Origin: an uncultured Aquimarina sp.
GTDB taxonomy: Bacteria > Bacteroidota > Bacteroidia > Flavobacteriales > Flavobacteriaceae
Assembly (NCBI GenBank): GCA_947498765.1
Contig: CANMLG010000044.1
Location: 26,969-90,968, forward strand
DNA length: 64,000 bases
Reading direction: 5' to 3'
The notes below the pieces were generated by a model. It saw only the letters and a list, made by a program, of their open reading frames with translations, did not search any database and had not been told where the DNA came from. The stretch's first letter is position 1. Each line of letters starts with the position of its first letter. Both the position numbers and the translations under genes were made by a program. Shown one piece after another: positions 1-8,294 of the stretch.

Positions 1-38
1 TCATAAATCCGATATACATTTACACTAAAAACTAACTA

Positions 39-959
39 ATGATATTTTCTAAAATAGTTTGGAACCCTTCTATAGGAATTAACCTTGGATTTTTTACTAT
101 TCACTACTACAGTTTAATGTTTGTTATTGCATTTTCATTAGGCTACTACCTAATGAAAAAAATATACCTTAACGAAGGACAAAAAATGGAGCATCTAGAA
201 TCTGTTTTTATGTATGCCGTTATTGCTACATTACTTGGTGCTCGGATGGGACACGTCATTTTTTATCAACCAGAACTATTTAAAGAAGATTTTTTTAGTG
301 TTTTTCTACCAGCTCAATTTAGACCCGAATTTAAATTTACTGGATTCCAGGGATTAGCTAGTCACGGTGCTGCAATTGCTTTTATCATTGCCATGTACTT
401 GTATTCAAAAAAAGTAATTAAAAAACCTACGCTTTGGACCTTAGACCGCGTAACTATTCCTGCGGCTTTTGGAGGTATTTTTGTCCGTATTGGAAACTTT
501 ATTAATTCGGAAATTATTGGAGAAAAAACAGACTTTGCTACAGGTGTTCGTTTCATTAAAGAAGCCATTCCAGAGTATCAAGCTATAAAATTAACTGGAA
601 TTAAAAAAGCTAGTAAAGCCTATGACGCTATTGCTAATAATCCAAAATTTAAATCTATTTTAGAACAAGTAGATTATCGTCATCCAGCTCAATTATATGA
701 GGCCTTCGGTTATATTTTTGTTTCTTTTATTTTACTTTACCTTTATTGGAAAACAGATAAAAAAGAGCAATCAGGTTATTTATTTGGAACGTATATGCTA
801 CTTATTTTCTTTGTGCGCTTTTTAGTTGAATTTGTAAAGAAAAGTCAAGGTGGATTCGAAAGTGTCCTTGGGTTATTATCCACTGGGCAATGGTTAAGTA
901 TTCCTTTTATGGGAATTGGTTTATATTTTTTATGGAACGCATCAAAAGAGAAAATCTAA
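39..959 (+). CDS. lgt: Prolipoprotein diacylglyceryl transferase
   Basis: Transfers the diacylglyceryl group of phosphatidylglycerol to the lipobox cysteine of prolipoproteins, the first step of lipoprotein maturation in the inner membrane. The 306-residue chain is hydrophobic throughout with about seven membrane segments. Family landmarks are visible: FQGLASHGA (about 103-111, the His-Gly region), VRIGNFINSE (149-158, containing the essential Arg of the Lgt signature) and RHPAQLYEAFG (214-224). An insert of about 40 polar residues (roughly 170-210) between the last two motifs is longer than in E. coli Lgt, as I would expect for Bacteroidota homologues. The window contains several lipoproteins that would be its substrates. 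The start at 39 gives a natural N-terminus. The identification is secure. Confidence 0.95.
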   Translation: MIFSKIVWNPSIGINLGFFTIHYYSLMFVIAFSLGYYLMKKIYLNEGQKMEHLESVFMYAVIATLLGARMGHVIFYQPELFKEDFFSVFLPAQFRPEFKFTGFQGLASHGAAIAFIIAMYLYSKKVIKKPTLWTLDRVTIPAAFGGIFVRIGNFINSEIIGEKTDFATGVRFIKEAIPEYQAIKLTGIKKASKAYDAIANNPKFKSILEQVDYRHPAQLYEAFGYIFVSFILLYLYWKTDKKEQSGYLFGTYMLLIFFVRFLVEFVKKSQGGFESVLGLLSTGQWLSIPFMGIGLYFLWNASKEKI

Positions 960-1024
960 ACCCAACCATATACTAAAAAACTACTTATAAATTTATGTAA
1001 TACAATACCATATCATTTTTTGAA

Positions 1025-2209
1025 ATGAATTTGATTATTGACTTTATTTTAGTGGTGGGATTTACTATTTCAATAGTAATAATGATACTTACTTTAAAAT
1101 CAAATCAAAAAAAACTTACAAAAAAAATACTTAGTGCTATACACTTAATTGCACTACTTTACATTATTAATTTCTATTTCCAACTTCATAACTTAGAAAT
1201 ACTCTCCTTTTTAACCTATCTATTTACAGGGGGCTTGTTATTATGTCTTGGCCCTTTACTATTATTTTATACCAAATCAATATGCACTACTAAAAAAAGA
1301 ATCGAAAAAAATGAATTTGTTCATTTTATACCACATATAGTTTATTGGTCAATTATCACTATCCCTCTTTTAATTAATGCCTTTAGTGAAAATGACATTT
1401 TTAAACATCTGGTATTTTTAGAAAATTACGATATCCCCTATTGGTTCGAAACATTGATGAGTATAGGATATATTATATTTTCCATAAAATTATTTTCCCG
1501 ATATAAATCCATTTTAAAAAGTAATTTTTCATCTCTAGATCTTAATAATTTAAAATGGTCTCAATTTTTTTTAGCAGGTCTACTTATTGTAATGCTAGTT
1601 GATGTAAGTGGTAGTATTATACAACTATTTGTTGAAATTAAATGGGATACCGGATTTGTCACTATAATAAGCTACATTATTATCCTCACCTATTTAGGAT
1701 ACTATGGTATTAATAATAGTAATGTTCTTATTCCCGAAACTTTACTTAACAGTACTATTCCTACTAATAGCATAGTTAAAAAAGAAGTATCTCCTGAATC
1801 TCAAAAAAGCCACATTCAACATAAAGAAAATTATTTTATTTTAGAACAAAAGCTTAATCATATATTAAAAACCAAAAAACCATATTTAAACGAAAACCTA
1901 TCTTTAAACTCGTTAGCAAATCTAGTAGGTACTAGCGATAAAAAACTATCCATACTACTTAACCAACATTTAGAGACTACTTTTTATGATCTTATCAATA
2001 AAAAAAGAGTAGATGCTGTTAAAGAAAAAATTAAATATGGCGAATGTGAAAAACTAACTATTCTTGGAATAGCAAATGAATCTGGGTTTAAGTCAAAAAG
2101 TAGCTTTAATAGAATTTTCAAAAAAGAAACTGGTCAATCTCCTACTGAATACAAAAATACCATTTTAAATAGTAACACATTAGTTCAAAAAACACACGAA
2201 ACAATTTAA
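1025..2209 (+). CDS. AraC-family regulator with N-terminal membrane domain
   Basis: Transcription factor whose DNA-binding part is tethered to the membrane. Residues 1-230 hold about seven hydrophobic segments; residues 270-380 form an AraC-type double helix-turn-helix, with LNSLANLVGTSDKKLSILLN as the first HTH and ILGIANESGFKSKSSFNRIF as the second, followed by the usual KKETGQSPTEYK end. This architecture is common in Flavobacteriia and is often found beside polysaccharide-use genes. The secreted GH5 glucanase starts about 100 bp downstream on the same strand, so it is the most likely target (inference). The ligand sensed by the membrane part is unknown. Confidence 0.85.
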   Translation: MNLIIDFILVVGFTISIVIMILTLKSNQKKLTKKILSAIHLIALLYIINFYFQLHNLEILSFLTYLFTGGLLLCLGPLLLFYTKSICTTKKRIEKNEFVHFIPHIVYWSIITIPLLINAFSENDIFKHLVFLENYDIPYWFETLMSIGYIIFSIKLFSRYKSILKSNFSSLDLNNLKWSQFFLAGLLIVMLVDVSGSIIQLFVEIKWDTGFVTIISYIIILTYLGYYGINNSNVLIPETLLNSTIPTNSIVKKEVSPESQKSHIQHKENYFILEQKLNHILKTKKPYLNENLSLNSLANLVGTSDKKLSILLNQHLETTFYDLINKKRVDAVKEKIKYGECEKLTILGIANESGFKSKSSFNRIFKKETGQSPTEYKNTILNSNTLVQKTHETI

Positions 2210-2307
2210 TTAGTTAAAAATCAGTTAATTAAATATTAATAATTATTAAAAAAACAACTATTTAGTATATTTAAGTTGTAACAACTATAACTTAAAATAC
2301 TAATATT

Positions 2308-4779
2308 ATGAAAACTACATTAAAAGGTGTAGCAATAGCTATGCTCCTTATTGTAACCGCTTTTATTCAACTCAATGCTCAAACTCAAAATTACCTAACC
2401 TCATCTGGAAACAAACTTTTTGATAGTACAGGGAACGAAGTTCGTTTAACAGGTGTCAATTGGTTTGGTTTTGAAACAGCTTTATACAGTCCGCATGGTA
2501 TATGGTCTAGAGACATGAAAAGTGTACTACAACAGATAAAAGATTTAGGTTTTAACACCATACGCGTACCATGGTGTAATGAGATGTTAGACCCTGGTGC
2601 TAGCGTTTCAATAAACTCATATGGAACAGACCCATATAGTGGTATTTCTCCTATGAATGAAGAAGAAACTAACATAAGTACTCCCATTGAACTCCTTGAT
2701 ATTTTTGTAGATTGGTGTCAGGAAAACGACATGAAAATTGTTCTTGACAATCACTCCAGAGCTGCTGATGGTTTTTTGAACGAAGCCTTTTGGTACACTC
2801 CTGAATACTCTGAAGAACGCTGGATTAATGACTGGATTTTTATGGCCGAACGTTATAAAGGAAAATCCGCAGTGGTTGCTATGGATTTAAATAACGAGCC
2901 ACATGGTTCAACTTGGGGAAATAGTGATCCTGCAACCGATTGGAACAAAGCCGCAGAACGTTGTGGTAATGCTGTATTGGCAGTAAATCCTGATGTACTT
3001 ATAATTATTGAAGGAGTTGGCGAATTTGAAGGTGACTCCTATTGGTGGGGTGGTCAATTAAAAGGAGCTGAACAATACCCTATCCAATTATCAAATCAAG
3101 AAAAACTAATGTATTCTGCACATGAGTATGGTCCAGAGGTTTCTCAACAAGATTGGTTTGAAGAATCAAATTTTCCTACTAATATGCCAGGGCTTTGGGA
3201 AGAACATTTTCATTTTTTATATGAAAACAACTCTTCTCCTATTTTTGTTGGCGAATTTGGTATCAAAAACCAAGATGCGTTTAATGGTATAGCATTTACA
3301 TGGTTTACAGAATTTATGGGTTTTATGGGCGATATCTATTCTTGGACATTTTGGACTATGAATCCTAATTCTGGTGATACAGGCGGTATTTTACAAGATG
3401 ATTGGCTAAGTGTTAATCAATGGAAAATGGATGTACTTTCACCACATTTTGCGCCTTTAATTCCAAATGTTGTTAATGGAACTGTAACTCCGCTTCCTAA
3501 CCAAGCCCCAACAGCAAGTTTTAATGGTTCTATTTCTATTCCATGTGTTGCCAACAATAACGAAAGTATTGGAGAATTTAACGCCAGTACCTCTTCTGAC
3601 CCAGACGGTGATTCACTTACATATACATGGGATTTTGGTGATGGCACAACTGGAACTGGTATAAATGTGTCGCATACATATTCTACAAATTCTGCTAACG
3701 ATTTATTTGAAGTAACGCTAACTGTATCTGATGGCGAACTAACCAATTCTGTAACACAAGAATTTAGATCTATTGCAAGACCTTGTCCGCCTCCTTCAAT
3801 CGAATCAGTTGCTATTGAAGCGAGTACTTTTTCTGGTGTAGCTCCTTTGGAAGTATCATTTGAAGCTACCGTAACATCATTTGGTATTCCGGCTTCTTCA
3901 ATAATTTATTCTTGGGATTTTGATAACGGTAATTCAGGTAATGGTGATACAGTTTCTACTATATTTTCAAATCCTGGCACTTATATCGTAACAGTTAATG
4001 CCAGTAGTAATAATAGTGAAGCCTCGCAATCAATAACAATTACAGTTACATCTTCTTCTATTCCTTCAGAAAGCGACCTTTCTTTAAATTACCGAAACGG
4101 TGTTGACAATGCAACAGATAATGCAATAAACCCTCATTTTGAAATAGTAAACAATGGAACTAGCGCTGTTGCATATGCTGATTTAGCAATTCGTTATTGG
4201 TTTACCTCCGAAGATAATAATGATCTTAATTTTTGGTGTGACTGGGCACAATTAGGCTCTGAAAATGTTCAAGGAAATTTTGGAACTGCCAATGGAATGA
4301 ATTATTTAGAAATTACTTTTGACGCTAGTGCTGGTAACCTCAATGCGAATTCTGATTCTGGAGATATTCAAACTAGATTTTCTAAAACTAACTGGAGTAA
4401 TTTTAATGAAAATGATGATTATTCATATGACCCAAGTAAAACTTCATATACGGCACATGATAAAGTAACTTTATATCAAAATGGAAGTTTAGTTTGGGGA
4501 GAAGAACCAACAGTAAATGGAGCTAAATTACTAAATGAAACTTCATTTAGCGTTTACCCTAATCCAGCAAGGGAACAAATTAGCATTCAAAATAGTTTCG
4601 ATCTAACCAATTCGGTTATTAGCATTTATGATTTGAGTGGAAAACAAATTAAATCAATTTCTGATTCAAGTACGACTACAAATTCAAGGGTAACTATTTC
4701 TGATCTAAACTCAGGAATTTATGTTATTGAAATTAGCACTGCTAATAGAAAACAAACAAAAGTATTTGTTGTGGAATAG
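2308..4779 (+). CDS. Secreted GH5 glucanase (cellulase-like) with PKD, CBM3 and T9SS sorting domain
   Basis: Probable endo-beta-1,4-glucanase acting outside the cell. Order of parts: signal peptide 1-24 ending ...LNAQ; GH5 catalytic domain about 28-385, with the acid/base Glu in LNNEPHG (E197) and the nucleophile Glu in FVGEFG (E316); two PKD-like beta domains (about 399-490 and 498-582, with WDFGDG and WDFDNG cores); a CBM3-like cellulose-binding module about 590-732 (starts LSLNYRNG, contains AIRYWFT); and a T9SS C-terminal sorting domain from about 745 (SVYPNPA...). The CBM3 makes crystalline or amorphous cellulose the likely ligand, but GH5 also includes mannanases and licheninases. A terminator follows the gene, so it is probably monocistronic under the AraC-type regulator upstream. 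Confidence 0.9.
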   Translation: MKTTLKGVAIAMLLIVTAFIQLNAQTQNYLTSSGNKLFDSTGNEVRLTGVNWFGFETALYSPHGIWSRDMKSVLQQIKDLGFNTIRVPWCNEMLDPGASVSINSYGTDPYSGISPMNEEETNISTPIELLDIFVDWCQENDMKIVLDNHSRAADGFLNEAFWYTPEYSEERWINDWIFMAERYKGKSAVVAMDLNNEPHGSTWGNSDPATDWNKAAERCGNAVLAVNPDVLIIIEGVGEFEGDSYWWGGQLKGAEQYPIQLSNQEKLMYSAHEYGPEVSQQDWFEESNFPTNMPGLWEEHFHFLYENNSSPIFVGEFGIKNQDAFNGIAFTWFTEFMGFMGDIYSWTFWTMNPNSGDTGGILQDDWLSVNQWKMDVLSPHFAPLIPNVVNGTVTPLPNQAPTASFNGSISIPCVANNNESIGEFNASTSSDPDGDSLTYTWDFGDGTTGTGINVSHTYSTNSANDLFEVTLTVSDGELTNSVTQEFRSIARPCPPPSIESVAIEASTFSGVAPLEVSFEATVTSFGIPASSIIYSWDFDNGNSGNGDTVSTIFSNPGTYIVTVNASSNNSEASQSITITVTSSSIPSESDLSLNYRNGVDNATDNAINPHFEIVNNGTSAVAYADLAIRYWFTSEDNNDLNFWCDWAQLGSENVQGNFGTANGMNYLEITFDASAGNLNANSDSGDIQTRFSKTNWSNFNENDDYSYDPSKTSYTAHDKVTLYQNGSLVWGEEPTVNGAKLLNETSFSVYPNPAREQISIQNSFDLTNSVISIYDLSGKQIKSISDSSTTTNSRVTISDLNSGIYVIEISTANRKQTKVFVVE

Positions 4780-4805
4780 TGTAATATTAAATAAAATACT
4801 TTTAA

Positions 4806-4843
4806 CTCAAGAGAAGCTTAATAAGGCTTCTCTTGTTTTTTTA
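4806..4843 (+). terminator. Rho-independent terminator after the GH5 gene
   Basis: Perfect 10-bp stem CAAGAGAAGC / GCTTCTCTTG (4808-4817 and 4826-4835) with an 8-nt loop, followed by seven T. It lies 29 bp after the glucanase stop codon. Confidence 0.9.
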
Positions 4844-4952
4844 TATAAAACGGTCTCATTAAATCTTTAATACGTCCCAATGGAAGCATTGAGTCCTTCA
4901 TTTGGATTATTCTATATTTCTTTGAATATAACAATAACCAACACAAACACAT

Positions 4953-7319
4953 ATGAGGCAGCATCTTATATTACTCTTTTTATTTTGTTCTTGTTTCGCC
5001 ACATCTTTGGCCCAGCAATACACCATAAGTGGGACAATTAAAGACCAAAAAAATGGTGAAACACTCTACGGGGTCAATATTATTTTAAATAACACAACAA
5101 AAGGAACTGTAACCAATGAATATGGTTTTTTTTCCATCACCGCTCCTCAAAACACTTATACTATTAGCATAAGCTATTTAGGGTATCAAAGCATCCAAAA
5201 AGAAATTAACCTTAATCAAAACACTAAACTCAATATTGAATTAACAGAAGACACTGTTTCTCTCAACGAAGTGGTGGTTTCCAATAATAAAACCAATATT
5301 AAAACACCACAAATGAGTGTTAACAAACTAACTGCTAAAACTATAAAAAAAATACCTGTAGTTTTAGGAGAGGTTGATATTTTAAAAGCTATTCAATTAT
5401 TACCAGGAGTAACTAATAGCGGTGAAGGAGCATCGGGCTTTAACGTCCGGGGTGGAGCAGCAGACCAAAATTTAGTTTTACTTGATGAAGCCCCTTTGTA
5501 CAACACCTCGCATCTTTTCGGTTACTTTTCTGTTTTTAATGCTGACGCTATAAAAGATATAAAACTATACAAAGGAGGCACTCCTGCACAATTTGGAGGA
5601 CGTATTTCTTCTATTTTAGATGCACGCCAAAAGGATGGAAATAACAAAGAATATCATTTTAATGGAGGTATCGGATTGGTTTCTAGCCGTTTATTGATTG
5701 AAGGCCCCACAAAAAAAGAAAAGGGTTCTTTTTTACTAGCCGGAAGAACTTCTTATGCTAATTTATTTTTAAAGCTAGCCAATATAGAAAGCCGCGTTGG
5801 TTTTTATGACATTAACGCTAAAATTTCGCATCAATTAAATGAGAACAATCGCCTTTATCTATCTGGTTATTTCGGAAATGATAATTTTGAAATTGCCAAT
5901 CTGTTCACTAATGATTTCGGAAACAATACATTTAATTTACGTTGGAATCACTTATTTTCTGATAAAATTTTTTCAAATCTATCTTTCATTTATAGTAAAT
6001 ACAATTACAAACTAGGTTTCAATTTTTTAGATTTTGAATGGGTTTCCTTTATACAAAATACCAATTTAAAATATGACCTGAGCTATTATTACAGTGACAA
6101 ATTAAAATTCAATTTTGGCGTAAATGCTTTGTTTTACAATTTTAATCCTGGAGAAATTAAACCCACCTCTGCAGATTCCTCAATTAATGAAGATAAACTG
6201 GATCAAAAACGTGCTTTTGAACCTGCCGCTTATATAAGTCTAATTCATAAAGTTACTCCCAAACTAAACTTAGAATATGGTTTACGTTACAGCTTATTTT
6301 ATAGATTAGGAGGACAACCGCTTAACATTTATGAGAATAATCAACCTGTAAACTATAATCCAACTACCAATGTATATAGTAGCGCTGATCCTATTGGCAC
6401 CGAAAACTTTGGCAAAAGTGATGTAATTGCATCCTTTGATGGTCTAGAACCCCGATTTGCTGCTTCATTTCAATTAAATGACAACACTTCATTTAAAGCG
6501 AGCTATCAACGTATGAATCAATACATCCATTTAATCTCAAACACAAATGCTCCAACCCCTTTGGATGTTTGGGCACCCAGCGGCAAATTTATAAAACCTC
6601 AAATTTCGGATCAATTTGCTGTAGGCTATTTTAAAAATTTAGCTGCCAACAAATACTCTTTAGAAACTGAATTATATTACAAAACTACCGACAATAGAAT
6701 TGACTATATAGACGGAGCGGATATTATTGCTAACAATGAAATTGAAACTGATATTTTAAATGGTAAGACCAGAGCTTATGGTTTTGAGTTTTTATTAAAA
6801 AAGAATACGGGGAAACTTACCGGATGGTTCGCTTATACACTCTCTAAATCTGAACAACGGACCCCCGGTAGAACAACCACTGAAACAGGGATTAATAACG
6901 GAGACTGGTACAACACCCCTTATGACCGAACACATGATTTATCTATAACAGCCATATATACGCTATCCAAAAAATGGAACTTTGGAGCCAATTTCGTATA
7001 TCAAACAGGTCGTCCTACAACATACCCCTCTGGACAATATCTTTTTGATGATATTACAGTACCTAACTTTACCACTAGGTATGATGAAAGATTGCCTGCT
7101 TATCATCGTTTAGATATATCAGCAACACTCACTCCAAAACAAAAAAGAAAACGAAAATGGAAAAGTGAATGGGTATTTGGTGTTTACAATCTTTATTTTA
7201 GAAGAAATGCCTCATCCATAAACTTTTTTGAAAATGAAGAAACTGGACTAAATGAAGCTCGAAGAATATCCATATTCGGAGCTGCCATACCTGCAATTAC
7301 CTACAACTTTAAATTTTAA
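4953..7319 (+). CDS. TonB-dependent outer-membrane receptor with carboxypeptidase-regulatory-like N-domain
   Basis: Outer-membrane beta-barrel importing an unidentified ligand with TonB energy. Signal peptide about 1-21 (ending SLAQ), CarboxypepD_reg-like domain about 22-107 (YTISGTIKDQKNGETLYGVN start), plug about 120-225 with LPGVTNSGEGASGFNVRGG, and a barrel ending in a terminal Phe (YNFKF). At 788 residues it is shorter than SusC proteins (about 1000). The partner 3 bp downstream is a DUF4249 lipoprotein and not SusD, so this is the FecA-like CarboxypepD/DUF4249 type rather than a classical polysaccharide utilisation pair. The substrate could be an oligomer, siderophore or peptide; closeness to the glucanase is suggestive only. 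Confidence 0.88.
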   Translation: MRQHLILLFLFCSCFATSLAQQYTISGTIKDQKNGETLYGVNIILNNTTKGTVTNEYGFFSITAPQNTYTISISYLGYQSIQKEINLNQNTKLNIELTEDTVSLNEVVVSNNKTNIKTPQMSVNKLTAKTIKKIPVVLGEVDILKAIQLLPGVTNSGEGASGFNVRGGAADQNLVLLDEAPLYNTSHLFGYFSVFNADAIKDIKLYKGGTPAQFGGRISSILDARQKDGNNKEYHFNGGIGLVSSRLLIEGPTKKEKGSFLLAGRTSYANLFLKLANIESRVGFYDINAKISHQLNENNRLYLSGYFGNDNFEIANLFTNDFGNNTFNLRWNHLFSDKIFSNLSFIYSKYNYKLGFNFLDFEWVSFIQNTNLKYDLSYYYSDKLKFNFGVNALFYNFNPGEIKPTSADSSINEDKLDQKRAFEPAAYISLIHKVTPKLNLEYGLRYSLFYRLGGQPLNIYENNQPVNYNPTTNVYSSADPIGTENFGKSDVIASFDGLEPRFAASFQLNDNTSFKASYQRMNQYIHLISNTNAPTPLDVWAPSGKFIKPQISDQFAVGYFKNLAANKYSLETELYYKTTDNRIDYIDGADIIANNEIETDILNGKTRAYGFEFLLKKNTGKLTGWFAYTLSKSEQRTPGRTTTETGINNGDWYNTPYDRTHDLSITAIYTLSKKWNFGANFVYQTGRPTTYPSGQYLFDDITVPNFTTRYDERLPAYHRLDISATLTPKQKRKRKWKSEWVFGVYNLYFRRNASSINFFENEETGLNEARRISIFGAAIPAITYNFKF

Positions 7320-7322
7320 CAC

Positions 7323-8168
7323 ATGAAAAAGATATCCAGATATTTCAGCTTATTCCTATTGGTATTCACATCTTGTGATGATGTGGTAAATATAGACCTA
7401 AAGGACAATCCGCCTAAGTTAGTTATTGAAGCCCTTATTAATTGGGAAAAAGAAACTACAGGTAATGAACAAACTATTTTTTTAAGGGAATCTACTTCTT
7501 TTTTTAAAAAAGAAATAATAAACGCTACTGGTGCAACAGTAAGTATTACTCATGAAAATGGAAGTGTTTTTAATTTTACAGAAAGTAACCCCGGAGAATA
7601 CAACACGACCGAATTTATTCCCGAAATTGACGCTGCATACACCTTATCAATTACCTATAAAAATGAAGAGTATACTGCTGTAGAAAAAATGATTCCTGTA
7701 GTACCCATCAAAAGAGTGGATCAACGCATTGAAGATATTGCTGACGAAGAAATACCCGTTGTTGTATTTTATTTTGATGACCCTGAAACTGATAAAAACT
7801 TTTACTTGGTAAACTATTTACCCGATTTTCAAGAAAAGAAAAGCTTTGGATTTGGTCGGGACGAATTTCAAGATGGTAACGAAATAGAAATCGTACTTGA
7901 TAGTGAATATATTATTCCCGATAGCGATGAAGAAATTAGAGAATTTACTAGTGGCGATGTTATTGAGCTCAAACTATTTGGAATTTCACGAGAATTTCAT
8001 GACTATTTCAATATTCTAGTAGAACAAGCCGAACCAAGTACAGGACCGTTTTCATTAGCCCCTGCAGGGGCTAATGGCAATTGCATAAACATTACAAATC
8101 CACAAAATAGGCCACTGGGGTATTTTAGATTAAGTGAGGTAGCTACAGAAATTTACACTTATAAGTAG
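7323..8168 (+). CDS. DUF4249 family lipoprotein
   Basis: Surface or periplasmic lipoprotein that habitually accompanies this class of TonB receptors. Lipobox FTSC places the lipidated Cys at residue 18, right after a short hydrophobic segment. The CDDVVNIDL start and the following PKLVIEALINWE strand are typical of DUF4249. The N-terminal half is a beta-rich sheet domain (VSITHENGSVFNF, YTLSITYKNEEY). The start codon is 3 bp after the receptor stop, so the two are almost certainly co-transcribed. The molecular function of the family is not established; a ligand-capture lid for the receptor is an inference by analogy with SusD. Confidence 0.85.
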   Translation: MKKISRYFSLFLLVFTSCDDVVNIDLKDNPPKLVIEALINWEKETTGNEQTIFLRESTSFFKKEIINATGATVSITHENGSVFNFTESNPGEYNTTEFIPEIDAAYTLSITYKNEEYTAVEKMIPVVPIKRVDQRIEDIADEEIPVVVFYFDDPETDKNFYLVNYLPDFQEKKSFGFGRDEFQDGNEIEIVLDSEYIIPDSDEEIREFTSGDVIELKLFGISREFHDYFNILVEQAEPSTGPFSLAPAGANGNCINITNPQNRPLGYFRLSEVATEIYTYK

Positions 8169-8189
8169 CGAGCTTGTTTTCATACTATT

Positions 8190-8267
8190 TTGATTAAATA
8201 AAATGTGCTTCTCGGTAAAAAATTCTTAACAGAATTTCGCTCGAACTATCACATTTTATTTAATCAA
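8190..8267. repeat. 18-bp inverted repeat, 78-bp element between convergent genes
   Basis: Arms TTGATTAAATAAAATGTG (8190-8207) and its exact reverse complement (8250-8267), separated by 42 bp that contain a second small inverted repeat (AATTCTTAACAGAATT). It sits between the converging DUF4249 and beta-galactosidase genes. It has no GC-rich stem or T tract, so it is either a weak bidirectional terminator or a small non-autonomous (MITE-like) element. Confidence 0.7.
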
Positions 8268-8294
8268 CTTTTAGTTTCGAATTACGTATACATA

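Noticed and set aside
3417..3746. Minus-strand 109-codon frame inside the GH5 gene
   Set aside because: It is a shadow of the clearly conserved plus-strand PKD region, with no start context or recognisable protein.
4953..8168. SusC/SusD polysaccharide utilisation locus
   Set aside because: The receptor is too short for SusC, and the partner lipoprotein is DUF4249, not SusD.
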